A DNA stretch of 64,000 bases from Mucilaginibacter sp. OK268 (GCF_900103125.1 NZ_FNJV01000006.1:124001-188000), one strand, 5' to 3'; counted from the stretch's first letter, positions 51,023 through 59,902 are shown. A program made the numbers and translations. Notes: a model not told the origin generated them from the sequence alone.

Positions 51023-51493
51023 ATGAAGATCAGTAAAATACTTATAGGTATTGACGATAGCGCGTATGCGCGCAATGCTGCTGCCTATGGCTTTGATATG
51101 GCCCGCGATTATAAAGCTGCTGTGGGCTTGGTGCACATCATCGAACCCATTGTAATACCTTCAACACCGGCAGATAATTTAACCGGGATACCCATGGATA
51201 GCACCTTTGGTATTCAGGATGTGGAGTTAAGCGAGGTGCAAACCAGCCAAACAGAAACACTTATTGCTAATACCATCAAAGAGTTTGGGGATGGACTGGA
51301 GATAACGGCTTTTAAACAATATGGCTCCCGGGCCGAGGGGATAATTGACTGCTGCAAAGAGTTTAATGCGGATATTATTGTAATTGGCACGCACAAACGT
51401 TCGGGCTTCGACCGCCTGCTCATCGGCAGTGTAGCCGAGCATGTGGTACGCCATTCGGCTGTTCCTGTGCTGGTGGTGCCGTTTACGGAGTAA
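51023..51493 (+). CDS. universal stress protein (UspA family)
   Basis: A 156-residue single-domain UspA protein. ATG 51023 directly precedes the first strand (MKISKILIGIDDSAYARNAA); the ORF extends 24 codons further upstream but those residues are unlike the family. The C-terminal half has ADIIVIGTHKRSGFDRLLIG then SVAEHVVRHSAVPVLVVP, which contains the ATP-binding G-x2-G-x9-G-(S/T) motif, so it is probably of the ATP-binding class. It is divergent from kynA. Confidence 0.92.
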   Translation: MKISKILIGIDDSAYARNAAAYGFDMARDYKAAVGLVHIIEPIVIPSTPADNLTGIPMDSTFGIQDVELSEVQTSQTETLIANTIKEFGDGLEITAFKQYGSRAEGIIDCCKEFNADIIVIGTHKRSGFDRLLIGSVAEHVVRHSAVPVLVVPFTE

Positions 51494-51567
51494 GGTGGTA
51501 CGTTATAAGTTTTACGTGATACGTTTTCATGGTTACGTACAACGCCAAACGTATAACCAACAACGTA

Positions 51568-52857
51568 TTAATACAGCAACCTGAACTTAATAGTATGTTC
51601 AATAGCTTTTAGCTCGTTAAGTACCTGCGGATCATAACCGGTGTTTACGTCGGTAATTACATAGCCTATGAGGGCGTTGGTCACCAGGAATTCGCCTACT
51701 ATATTGATGTTGTGGCGGGCAAATACCTCGTTTATTTTGGCCAGTATGCCGGGTATGTTTTTATGGATATGTATGAGCCTGTGGGCATTATTGATGCGGG
51801 GTGGCTGCAGATCTGGAAAATTGCAGCTGGTATGTGTTTTACCCTCGTTCATAAAAGCCATTACCCGGCGGGGTATAAAATCGTTATTATGGGGGTTATG
51901 TTTAGGATCGTCAAATATGATGATGCCACTTTCTGTAGCTGCATCGGCCAGCTTACGGTTGCATTTGCCAAAAATACCGATCACTTTTAGTCTGCCCGCG
52001 TTTTGTACTTGTTCCGGACTGGGCTGATTGGCTTCATCGCAAAACAAAACGCCGGCTTCTTCCAGGTATTTATCTTCAATACTTTCGCGATGGCGCAGGT
52101 TATAGCCTTCTTTTTTCATTTGCGCCAGCGCGTCATCATCCACATTACCTACTATAAGGCATTTGATGCGATTTTTTGGATACGATATAGCCCGCGGCAG
52201 CTTATTGAGGTATAAAAACTCGTCAAAGCTCGGTGTTATGTGGTCGGCTTTTTCGGCTACAGATTTACGTTCGATGTTTTCGGTAAAGGCGAAGAACTTT
52301 TTGATCATGCCCGATTCCTTCAGCTGGAAATCTGAATAACCATCACCAATGCCATAAATATCGCCGGGCAGTTGCAGTTCTTTCAGCAATTTAACTTTAC
52401 CGCCTTCCTGTGATAATGGGTTTTCACGGTCGTAACCAATGATCTTGCCATCCTCGTCAAACACAAAAGTATTCGCGTAGATGTTTTCTTTTTTGATATG
52501 ATATTCGGTAACTACCGGGGTAATAAACTCTTTAAAGCCACCGGATACAATCAATACCTCGTCCTGGTGATTTTTAAAAAATATGGTATTGCGCGAAAAA
52601 GAAGTAGATACCTTTTTCTTAAGATGGGTGATGAGTTGCTTTAAATGATCGCGGTTGGCCTCTAATAGTTTAACGCGGTTTTCCAGACTTTCAGTGAACG
52701 ACAAACGACCTTCCATTGAGGCGTTGGTCAAATCTTCTATCTGTTTGTAAATAGCCTCCCGGTTGGGGTGATTTTTGAGGGAAATGCGGGCCAGTTCGTC
52801 AAGGGCCTCTACCTGTGTAAACGTGCTGTCGAAATCAATAATAAAGTACTGCTCCAT
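51568..52857 (-). CDS. SerB-like phosphatase fused to a SerA remnant with ACT domain
   Basis: A 429-residue two-part protein. Residues 1-215 are a HAD phosphoserine phosphatase: Asp8-Phe-Asp10 (IIDFDSTFT), Ser105 (LIVSGGF), Lys154 and Asp172/Asp176 (GIGDGYSDFQL), all intact. Residues 224-315 resemble the outer domain of 3-phosphoglycerate dehydrogenase (AISYPKNRIKCLIVGNVDDD; LKVIGIFGKCNRKLADAATE). Residues 338-429 resemble its C-terminus and ACT domain (SCNFPDLQPP; HIHKNIPGILAKINEVFARH; FRLLY end). The NAD-binding Rossmann domain between is missing. The ACT may give serine feedback. ATG 52857 is preferred to an ORF start 41 codons upstream. Confidence 0.85.
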   Translation of the reverse strand: MEQYFIIDFDSTFTQVEALDELARISLKNHPNREAIYKQIEDLTNASMEGRLSFTESLENRVKLLEANRDHLKQLITHLKKKVSTSFSRNTIFFKNHQDEVLIVSGGFKEFITPVVTEYHIKKENIYANTFVFDEDGKIIGYDRENPLSQEGGKVKLLKELQLPGDIYGIGDGYSDFQLKESGMIKKFFAFTENIERKSVAEKADHITPSFDEFLYLNKLPRAISYPKNRIKCLIVGNVDDDALAQMKKEGYNLRHRESIEDKYLEEAGVLFCDEANQPSPEQVQNAGRLKVIGIFGKCNRKLADAATESGIIIFDDPKHNPHNNDFIPRRVMAFMNEGKTHTSCNFPDLQPPRINNAHRLIHIHKNIPGILAKINEVFARHNINIVGEFLVTNALIGYVITDVNTGYDPQVLNELKAIEHTIKFRLLY

Positions 52858-52979
52858 CTTGGGTGCAAATGTGCGAAATTTTTTGCTGATGAGGTGGAAT
52901 AATATATAGAATCCATAGGGGTTATCATGATTGATTACTATAAAGTTGTAGTAGGATAGGGCGTCAGGTATAATCATCA

Positions 52980-53116
52980 CGTCATTGCGAGCTCAGCGTG
53001 GCAATCCCTAACTATACAGAGCGGATCTGCTCATCAGGGATTATTAATGTTATGCTTGTTTTATTTGGTATTAATGAGCTCCCTCTGGTCGGTTGTCTTC
53101 GTGCCTCGCAATGACG
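52980..53116. repeat. dispersed inverted repeat
   Basis: Left arm from 52980 (CGTCATTGCGAGCTCAGCGT, then GGCAATCCCT) and right end CCTCGCAATGACG (53104-53116) are inverted. The internal AATCCCTAAC and AGGGATTATT are also complementary. Same family as the copies at 15816, 16135 and 41997. Confidence 0.7.
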
Positions 53117-53137
53117 CACGGAGAGTGAAGTGCTGCT

Positions 53138-54103
53138 TCAGGCCAGCGCCTTGCACACCTCCGCAATAGTTTCGCTTACCGGTTTAAACTCAATATTGAT
53201 GGCCGCTTTGATCTTTGAATTATCAAAATTCCGGACCTCAGAAGCTGCCCGGGCCGAGACCTTGTCGATAGCAGGTGATCCACCGGTTAAGGTGGCAATG
53301 ATGGCCGCCCCGCGCCAGGCCAGGCCCATCATCCAGGGTTTGGCAAATTTGGCTGGTGGTTTTATGCCGAAATTGTGGGCAATTTCGGTGGTCATAGCTT
53401 GATAAGTATAATTTTCGGCACTGATAATATAGCGTTCGGCTGTAATATCGCTGTTCATGAGTGCTACCATACATTTGGCCACATCTACCACATCAACAAA
53501 ACCACCACTGCCGCCGGTATAATATTTAAGTCCTTTGCGTACGGTCTGAAACAGGGCTCCCGTGCCGGATGTACCCGCGCTGACCCCTAAAATGAGGGAT
53601 GGGTTAACAATCACAGCATCCAGGCCTTCGGCAATGCCCCGCCACACCTCCATTTCACTTTCCAGCTTGGATATGGCATAACCATCATGCTCGGTAGATT
53701 GTTCCAGGTGATGGTTCTCGGTGATCAGCTCACCTGGTTTGGCTATACCAATGGCGGCTATGGAGCTCACATGAACCATCCGTATGCCACGCTCGGCACA
53801 CAGGTTAACCACATTGGCCGTACCTGTAACATTGGTATTGATCATAGGATCTTTATCCACCTGTTTTAAGGACACCCAGGCCGCGCAATGGTAAACCTGT
53901 TTAATACCTTCCAACGCGTCGGCAAGGGCGAATATATCCATCATATCGGCATCAACCCATTCTATTTGCGTTTGATAGGGTATTAACAGAGCGGGTATCC
54001 TGGAATTACTCCTTTTTGTGCAACGGATATGTTGGCCTGAATTCACCAGCAGTTTTGCCAGTTCAGCTCCTAAAAAACCTGTTGCGCCGGTGATCAGTAT
54101 CAT
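53138..54103 (-). CDS. NAD-dependent epimerase/dehydratase family protein (extended SDR)
   Basis: A 321-residue extended short-chain dehydrogenase. The Rossmann glycine motif GATGFLGAELAKLL opens the chain. VDADMMDIFALADAL, VYHCAAWVSL, VNVTGTANVV (read TNVTGTANVVNL), a catalytic Ser in HVSSIAAIG and Tyr-x3-Lys (DGYAISKLESE) follow, then NPSLILG. It resembles dihydroflavonol-4-reductase-like proteins of bacteria, whose substrates (sugars, sterol-like or aldehyde precursors) vary. No cluster context helps. Confidence 0.9.
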   Translation of the reverse strand: MILITGATGFLGAELAKLLVNSGQHIRCTKRSNSRIPALLIPYQTQIEWVDADMMDIFALADALEGIKQVYHCAAWVSLKQVDKDPMINTNVTGTANVVNLCAERGIRMVHVSSIAAIGIAKPGELITENHHLEQSTEHDGYAISKLESEMEVWRGIAEGLDAVIVNPSLILGVSAGTSGTGALFQTVRKGLKYYTGGSGGFVDVVDVAKCMVALMNSDITAERYIISAENYTYQAMTTEIAHNFGIKPPAKFAKPWMMGLAWRGAAIIATLTGGSPAIDKVSARAASEVRNFDNSKIKAAINIEFKPVSETIAEVCKALA

Positions 54104-54104
54104 A

Positions 54105-54295
54105 TGTGCAAATGTGATAATAAATGTGCAGATATGTAGATGTGCGGATGTGCAAATTTTTTGTTTGAATTAGAGTTAAAGATCACCAGAATTATAAAAT
54201 CATCTGCACATCTGAAATTCGCATATTTGCACATCCGCATATTTGCACATCTGCACATCTATCTGCACATTTGCACATCTGCATATTTGCACATT
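54105..54295. repeat. array of TGCACAT/TGCAGAT repeats
   Basis: The plus strand holds TGTGCAAATGTG... units at 54105-54157. Their complements CATCTGCACATCTG..., CATATTTGCACATC... are repeated about ten times at 54201-54295. The two blocks are inverted relative to each other and could form a long hairpin. It ends 8 bases before the arginase-like gene. Related single units occur at 20346 and 45940. Confidence 0.75.
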
Positions 54296-54303
54296 AAAAA
54301 ATT

Positions 54304-55485
54304 ATGTCCTTAGCTGATTTTTTTACACCCATTGATCTTAAAAAGATCGCTCCTAAAAAGGGGTATTATACCAGCCAGCTTGGCGACAAAATTGTGCATT
54401 ATTCTGTCGATTTTCCCGATCTGGAAGAGAAAACTGACCTGGCCATCATTGGTGTTATGGATGATCGTAATGCTACCGATAACCCGGGTTGCGCACTTGG
54501 TCCCGATTATATCCGCGAAAAACTTTACCAGCTTTATGAAGGCGGTTACAGTGTAAAAATTGCCGATCTGGGTAATATACGCGCCGGGGCCACGGTTACC
54601 GATACTTATTTCGCGCTTAAAACTGTAGTTGCAGAGCTTATCAAAAAAGATATCATCCCTATTATATTAGGCGGCGGCCAGGATTTGACCTATGCCCAAT
54701 ACCTGGGTTATGAGGACCTGGAACAAAAAGTTGACCTGGTAGTTGTTGATTCGCATTTTGATCTGGATGAAGACGATACGCGGGGTGGTATTGAAACCAC
54801 CTCCACATCATATCTTAATAAAATATTTTTGCACGAGCCTAATTTCCTCTTCAATTACAGTAACCTGGGTTACCAAACTTACTTCGTAAGCCAGGAAAGC
54901 CTGCGGGTAATGGAGAAGCTTTATTTTGATGTACACCGCCTGGGCGAGCTTACCGGCAATGTGGCAGTCACCGAACCGGCCATCCGTAATGCCAGTATGA
55001 TTAGTTTTGATGTGGGGGCCATTCGCTCGGCCGATGCTATGGGCAACGCCAACGCTACACCAAATGGTTTTTACGGCGAAGAAGCCTGTCAGCTTTGCCG
55101 CTATGCGGGTTTTAATGATAAGTTAACCTCCATCGGTTTTTATGAGTTTAACCCGGCCTATGACAGCAACGGGCAAACCGCTACACAACTGGCGCAAATG
55201 ATATGGTATTTTATTGAAGGGGTTTATAACCGTAAGCGCGATTTTCCGCTTAATCCTAAAAGCCAGTATCTCATTTATAAAACCAGCTTAAAGCACGAAG
55301 ATCAGGAAGTGGTGTTTGTGAAAAGCAAAAAATCCGACCGCTGGTGGATGCAGGTACCTTACCCTACAGGCGGATCACGGAACGAGCGTTTTCACCTGGT
55401 GCCCTGCAGTTATGCCGACTATAAAATGGCAGCTTCGGGCGAGTTACCCGATCTTTGGTGGCGTACTTATCAAAAATTAAACTAA
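54304..55485 (+). CDS. arginase/formimidoylglutamase-family protein with altered metal site
   Basis: A 393-residue ureohydrolase-fold protein. The arginase core is clear: LAIIGVMDDRNATDNPGCAL, the GG-x-H position reads GGGQD (123-127), the DAHxD site reads Asp149-Ser-His151-Phe-Asp153, SFDxD reads Ser-Phe-Asp236-Val-Gly238, and GFYEFNPAYD (279-287) follows. Thus two of six usual Mn ligands (His to Gln126, Asp to Gly238) are changed. A C-terminal extension of about 90 residues (KSKKSDRWWMQVPYPTGG; LVPCSYADYKMA) is also present. Related proteins are annotated as formimidoylglutamase in Bacteroidota, but no hut genes are near. Confidence 0.8.
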   Translation: MSLADFFTPIDLKKIAPKKGYYTSQLGDKIVHYSVDFPDLEEKTDLAIIGVMDDRNATDNPGCALGPDYIREKLYQLYEGGYSVKIADLGNIRAGATVTDTYFALKTVVAELIKKDIIPIILGGGQDLTYAQYLGYEDLEQKVDLVVVDSHFDLDEDDTRGGIETTSTSYLNKIFLHEPNFLFNYSNLGYQTYFVSQESLRVMEKLYFDVHRLGELTGNVAVTEPAIRNASMISFDVGAIRSADAMGNANATPNGFYGEEACQLCRYAGFNDKLTSIGFYEFNPAYDSNGQTATQLAQMIWYFIEGVYNRKRDFPLNPKSQYLIYKTSLKHEDQEVVFVKSKKSDRWWMQVPYPTGGSRNERFHLVPCSYADYKMAASGELPDLWWRTYQKLN

Positions 55486-55542
55486 TAATTATAATTCAAC
55501 CGGCATTCTTGCGTTAAGAATGCTTATAGTTTTGATACTCAA

Positions 55543-56715
55543 ATGAAGAAATTGATTTTCTCTGTGGCAGCTATGTTGCCGATAATGGCATTTGCCCAAG
55601 CCCCCGATACTTTTACTATTAACGGTAAAGTAGGCACTATTGGTGCTCCTGCCAAAGTGTACCTGATATATCAGCTGGGTTCCAATAACGTGGTGGATTC
55701 ATCTAACGTAACCGCTGGTAGTTTTAGCTTTAAGGGTAACCTATTAAACCCGGTGAATGCAACCCTGTCGTTAGATTATAAAGGTATCGGTCTGAACAAA
55801 TTTATACAGCAGAATTATCCGGATGGTGGTCCGTCAAGTACCGCAGATGATCTGAACCTTTTTTTGGAAAAAGGTACAATAGCCATCAATAGTAAAGATT
55901 CTCTTTCCAAATCCCTGATCACCGGCTCGGTTTTAAATGATGATAACCGAAGGCTTACAGGGCAACTGGCCGCAATCAATAAAAAAGCGCAGGCATTAAT
56001 GGCCGAAGCCAAAGCCGCTACGCCCGAACAACAAAAAGCGCCTGATTTTCAAAGCAGGATGCAGGCCCGTTATAAAAACATCCAGGCCGAACAGAAGGCG
56101 GTACTCAAAAATTTTATTACCAATAACCCAAACAGCTATTTGAGCTTGCTGGCTATTAACTCAGTGGCTGGCCCGGCGCCTGATCCTTCGGAGATTGAAC
56201 CTTTATTTAATGGCTTGTCACAAAGTTTAAAAGATTCAGAAAGTGGTAAAAACCTGAAACACGGTATCGACGCTTTAAAAGTTACCGCTATAGGAGCCCT
56301 AGCACCAGATTTTATACAGAGCGATGTCAATGGTACACCGGTTAAGCTGTCGTCATTTCGGGGTAAATATGTGCTGATCGATTTCTGGGCTTCCTGGTGC
56401 GGTCCTTGCCGTCAGGAAAACCCGAATGTGGTACGTAACTATAATAAATATAAAACTAAAAATTTCACGGTATTAGGTGTGTCGCTTGATAAGCCGGAAG
56501 GTAAATCGGCCTGGCTGGAAGCGATTAAGAACGATGGGCTAACCTGGACACAGGTATCCGACCTTAAATTCTGGAACAATGAAGCAGCTGGTCTTTACCA
56601 GGTAAGCTCTATCCCACAAAATTTCCTGATCGATCCGGATGGAAAGATCATAGCCAAAAACCTGCGTGGGGAAGATCTCGACGCCAAACTGCAGGAACTG
56701 TTTGGTAAAATTTAA
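55543..56715 (+). CDS. TlpA-like thiol-disulfide reductase with DUF4369, copy 1
   Basis: A 390-residue exported protein. The signal peptide ends at MAFAQ. Residues 25-130 form the DUF4369 domain (FTINGKVGTIGAPAKVYLIY). A helical middle follows, and residues 250-390 are an AhpC/TlpA thioredoxin domain with WASWCGPCRQENPNV as the redox centre and SIPQNFLIDPDGKI holding the cis-Pro. It acts in the periplasm on disulfides. A paralogue follows at 85 bases. A hairpin (55503-55523) lies in front of the gene. Confidence 0.92.
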   Translation: MKKLIFSVAAMLPIMAFAQAPDTFTINGKVGTIGAPAKVYLIYQLGSNNVVDSSNVTAGSFSFKGNLLNPVNATLSLDYKGIGLNKFIQQNYPDGGPSSTADDLNLFLEKGTIAINSKDSLSKSLITGSVLNDDNRRLTGQLAAINKKAQALMAEAKAATPEQQKAPDFQSRMQARYKNIQAEQKAVLKNFITNNPNSYLSLLAINSVAGPAPDPSEIEPLFNGLSQSLKDSESGKNLKHGIDALKVTAIGALAPDFIQSDVNGTPVKLSSFRGKYVLIDFWASWCGPCRQENPNVVRNYNKYKTKNFTVLGVSLDKPEGKSAWLEAIKNDGLTWTQVSDLKFWNNEAAGLYQVSSIPQNFLIDPDGKIIAKNLRGEDLDAKLQELFGKI

Positions 56716-56800
56716 CATGGCAGGGTGTTAAGCACCGGTGCATTTGGTAATATTTTAATCAATAAGTATTTATATAATTGAAATATTACTATTTTGCCGT

Positions 56801-57946
56801 ATGAATATTACCGCGCTAAAAAAAATAACTTTACTGGCATTGGCAGGTATGCCGGCCATAGGTTTTGCACAGGATGCAAAATATACTGTTCAAGGTAAAA
56901 TTGGGGACAGTAACGCACCTGCTAAAGTATACCTGGAATATCGCAAACAAGGTAAAACTATTATTGACTCGGTTACTTTAACTGGTGGCAAGTTCCAGTT
57001 TAGTGGTGTAACGGGTAATGATCCTGTTAGCGCGTACCTGTTATTCAATAAAAAAGGTAATGGTGCTAATAATTCTGAAGATTACCGTTCTATTTATATT
57101 GAGGCTGGAACAGTTAATGTTGCTACCGCCGATCTGCTGGCAAATGCTACCGTTGACGGGCCAAAAATCAATAAGGATAACGAAAAATACAGACTGGCCC
57201 AAAAGCCTATAAACGATGCTTATAAAGCGCTTGAAGACAAGCAAAAAGCAGCAACTCCCGAACAACAAAGTTCTCCTGAATTTATTAAAAAAGCTAAGGC
57301 TGACGAAAAGGCCATAGATGATCAAAGTGCTCTTGTCGATAAAAAGTTTATTCAGGATAACCCTGATTCATACATCAGTCTGAACGCGCTGGAAGGTTAT
57401 GCCTACAGTGCCGATTATGTGGATATCGCACCATTATTCAGTGCCTTAACACCAGCTGTAAAGGAAACCGAGGCCGGTAAAAAATTCGCCGAGCGTTTAC
57501 CCAAACTCAAAGCGGTGGCCTTAGGCGCTACAGCTCCTGAGTTTGCCGAAGCCGATACCAGCGGTAAGGAGATCAGCCTATCATCATTCCGTGGTAAATA
57601 TGTATTGATTGACTTCTGGGCTTCATGGTGCGGTCCATGCCGCAGGGAAAACCCTAATGTGGTTGTGGCTTACAATAAATATAAAAACAAAAAATTTACT
57701 ATCCTGGGTGTGTCTTTAGACAGGCCGAATGCTAAAGATAAATGGCTGGCAGCTATTCATAAAGACGGCCTTACCTGGAACCATGTATCCGACCTGAAAT
57801 TCTGGGACAGCAAGGCTGCCGCCTTATACGCGGTGCGCGGTATCCCTCAAAACTTTTTATTAGATCCTAACGGTAAGATCATCGCCAAAAACCTGAGAGG
57901 CGAAGACCTGGAAAATAAACTGGCCGAAATTTTTGGAAAGATATAA
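56801..57946 (+). CDS. TlpA-like thiol-disulfide reductase with DUF4369, copy 2
   Basis: A 381-residue paralogue of the preceding gene. Signal peptide (ALAGMPAIGFAQ), DUF4369 (YTVQGKIGDSNAPAKVYLEY), a helical linker (KPINDAYKALEDKQKAATPE) and thioredoxin domain with FWASWCGPCRRENPNVV and GIPQNFLLDPNGKI. Both copies end in nearly the same segment (IIAKNLRGEDL, then FGKI), while the DUF4369 halves differ more, so their partners may differ. Confidence 0.92.
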   Translation: MNITALKKITLLALAGMPAIGFAQDAKYTVQGKIGDSNAPAKVYLEYRKQGKTIIDSVTLTGGKFQFSGVTGNDPVSAYLLFNKKGNGANNSEDYRSIYIEAGTVNVATADLLANATVDGPKINKDNEKYRLAQKPINDAYKALEDKQKAATPEQQSSPEFIKKAKADEKAIDDQSALVDKKFIQDNPDSYISLNALEGYAYSADYVDIAPLFSALTPAVKETEAGKKFAERLPKLKAVALGATAPEFAEADTSGKEISLSSFRGKYVLIDFWASWCGPCRRENPNVVVAYNKYKNKKFTILGVSLDRPNAKDKWLAAIHKDGLTWNHVSDLKFWDSKAAALYAVRGIPQNFLLDPNGKIIAKNLRGEDLENKLAEIFGKI

Positions 57947-57995
57947 TTTGATCATTGAGGCATAAGGTCATTAAGTCATTGACCTGATAGATAAT

Positions 57996-58038
57996 AAAGA
58001 AGGCGTAATAATTACTTATTACGCCTTCTTTATTTTTT
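57996..58038. terminator. bidirectional terminator between tlpA-like gene and purD
   Basis: Perfect 15-bp stem (57996-58010 / 58017-58031) with a 6-nt loop, flanked by A-rich and T-rich tracts. It serves the two convergent genes. Around it is a weaker outer inverted pair (AAGGTCATTAAGTCATTGA near 57964 and TCAATGACTCAATGACG near 58039) of a dispersed type. Confidence 0.85.
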
Positions 58039-58077
58039 TCAATGACTCAATGACGATTCATCAAATGACCTAATGAT

Positions 58078-59352
58078 CTACAGTAGGTCAAACCCGATAT
58101 CACGGCGGAAATACATGCCATCGTAATAAATACGGCTGGCATCGGCGGTAGCCTGTTGCAGGGCATTAAACATATTGTCCTGTAGGGTGGTAATAGCCAA
58201 AACGCGGCCTCCGGTGCTGATCACGTTGTCGCCATCGGTTGATGTGCCTGCGTGAAACACGATAGATTCATGGATGTTCTCGGTTCCGGTGATCACCTTG
58301 TTTTTAAGGTACTCACCAGGGTATCCGCCTGCCACCATCACTACGGTAGCCGCGGTTTTAGGGCTGATAACTAATTCTTTCTGATCCAGGTTTACTTCGG
58401 CAACGCCTTGCAGAAGGTCAACAAAATCGGAGTCGATACGGCGCATTACGCTTTCTGTTTCCGGGTCGCCCATGCGGCAGTTGTATTCAATAACCCAGGG
58501 CTCGCCCTCGCTGTTCATCAAACCAATAAAAATAAAGCCTTTATAAGGGATGCCATCTTTTTTCAAACCTTCAATGGTCGGGATGATCACTTTCTCCTCT
58601 ACCTTTTTCATATAAATAGCATCGGCAAATGGCACCGGCGAAACAGAGCCCATGCCGCCGGTATTCAGTCCGGTGTCGCCTTCGCCAATACGTTTATAGT
58701 CTTTGGCTTCGGGCAATATCTTATAACTATTACCATCGGTCATTACAAATACCGAAAGTTCAATACCTGTTAAAAACTGTTCGATGACCACGCGTGAACT
58801 GGCTTCGCCAAATTTGGCTTCGGCAAGCATCTCGGTAAGCTCCTGCTGGGCCTCTTCAAGGGTGGTACATATCAATACGCCTTTGCCGGCTGCCAGTCCA
58901 TCAGCTTTCAATACCACAGGTAAACCCCCTGTGGTCAGGTAGGTTAAACCTTCCTGTAAAGTATCTTTAGTAAAAGTTTTGTAAGCGGCCGTAGGGATGT
59001 TATGTTTTTCCATAAACTGTTTGGAAAAGTCCTTACTGCCTTCCAGTTGAGCCGCTTCCTGTTGCGGACCTACAACCGGGATGTTTTTCAGCTGCTCGTC
59101 GTTCAGGAAAAAATCATGAACGCCTTTTACCAGCGGTTCTTCGGGGCCAACCAGTACCAGGTTAATGCCATTGCCGAGCACAAAAGTTTTGATACCTTCA
59201 AAGTCGGTAACTTTAAGGTTAACATTGGTGCCATACTGCGTGGTGCCGGCATTACCGGGCGCAATAAAAAGGTTTTGACACTTTGGGCTTTGAGCAATTT
59301 TCCAGGCGAAGGCACTTTCCCTTCCGCCCGAACCGAGGATCAGGATATTCAT
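58078..59352 (-). CDS. purD: phosphoribosylamine-glycine ligase
   Basis: Second step of de novo purine synthesis: joins glycine to phosphoribosylamine with ATP. The 424-residue chain is complete. It has the N-terminal GSGGRESAFAWKIAQS, LVGPEEPLVKGV, the ATP-grasp signature VVLKADGLAAGKGVLI and INTGGMGSVSPVP (here LNTGGMGSVSPVP). Metal ligands lie in EYNCRMGDPETESVM. A -7 box lies only 5 bases before the ATG. No other pur genes adjoin. Confidence 0.97.
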   Translation of the reverse strand: MNILILGSGGRESAFAWKIAQSPKCQNLFIAPGNAGTTQYGTNVNLKVTDFEGIKTFVLGNGINLVLVGPEEPLVKGVHDFFLNDEQLKNIPVVGPQQEAAQLEGSKDFSKQFMEKHNIPTAAYKTFTKDTLQEGLTYLTTGGLPVVLKADGLAAGKGVLICTTLEEAQQELTEMLAEAKFGEASSRVVIEQFLTGIELSVFVMTDGNSYKILPEAKDYKRIGEGDTGLNTGGMGSVSPVPFADAIYMKKVEEKVIIPTIEGLKKDGIPYKGFIFIGLMNSEGEPWVIEYNCRMGDPETESVMRRIDSDFVDLLQGVAEVNLDQKELVISPKTAATVVMVAGGYPGEYLKNKVITGTENIHESIVFHAGTSTDGDNVISTGGRVLAITTLQDNMFNALQQATADASRIYYDGMYFRRDIGFDLL

Positions 59353-59357
59353 GGCGG

Positions 59358-59365
59358 CAAAGATA
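59358..59365 (-). promoter_or_regulatory. -7 box abutting purD
   Basis: On the minus strand TATCTTTG, then 5 bases, then ATG. The predicted start point lies within two bases of the start codon. No -33 TTG was found. Confidence 0.5.
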
Positions 59366-59406
59366 GTTATTTGACATTAAGTTTGGGACGATACTCTATC
59401 TCATAA

Positions 59407-59441
59407 AAAAGACCTTTAACCATGCAGGCTAAAGGTCTTTT
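59407..59441 (-). terminator. terminator of the thioesterase gene
   Basis: Stem AAAAGACCTTT / AAAGGTCTTTT (11 bp) with a 13-nt loop; on the minus strand it continues into a T-run, 17 bases after the thioesterase stop. Confidence 0.8.
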
Positions 59442-59457
59442 CTTAATCAATTCTAGG

Positions 59458-59874
59458 CTAAGCTTCCAAAACCGGCGCGTCTTTTATTTTTTCCAATACC
59501 GATGCCGGTAAATAAGGCCTGCCACCGGTAGCAGGTACGCAGGTGCCGGTAAAAACAGCCTTGGTCATCACCTTATTATTCAGGATGATGGATTGTTTAA
59601 AGTGCAGCTTGGGAGCTCCGCCTTTATCTGCAAAAAGCTCGCAGGTTACCGTAAAGTCATCTCCTTTTTTCAGCGATCTTAAAAAGCTGATGCTATAATT
59701 TGATAACACCATGTATACACCGTTTTTAGCCTCGATCTCGAAATCAAAGCCCAATATTTCGCGGATGTAATCATGTCGGCAGTACTCCATATAAAAAGGG
59801 TAATACAGGCCATCCATAATTTCCTGAACATCGATGTGTTCTTCCTTCGCAACGTAATTTTTAGAATATTCCAT
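59458..59874 (-). CDS. hot-dog fold acyl-CoA thioesterase
   Basis: A 138-residue 4HBT-type thioesterase. The pattern EIMDGLYYPFYMEYCRHDYI (hydrophobic helix with the usual Asp/Tyr positions), LGFDFEIEAKNGVYMVLSNY, ISFLRSLKKGDDFTVTCELF and the closing strand NNKVMTKAVFTGTCV follow the YbgC/FadM-like fold. It is probably cytosolic. Specificity cannot be told. A TATATTTG box lies about 29 bases upstream (59910-59903). Confidence 0.85.
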   Translation of the reverse strand: MEYSKNYVAKEEHIDVQEIMDGLYYPFYMEYCRHDYIREILGFDFEIEAKNGVYMVLSNYSISFLRSLKKGDDFTVTCELFADKGGAPKLHFKQSIILNNKVMTKAVFTGTCVPATGGRPYLPASVLEKIKDAPVLEA

Positions 59875-59902
59875 AAGTATGTATTTTAATAGGGCAATGC
59901 GG

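Noticed and set aside
54105..54295. CRISPR array reading of the TGCACAT repeats
   Set aside because: Units are 8-14 bases, degenerate and contiguous, with no spacer sequences and no cas genes.
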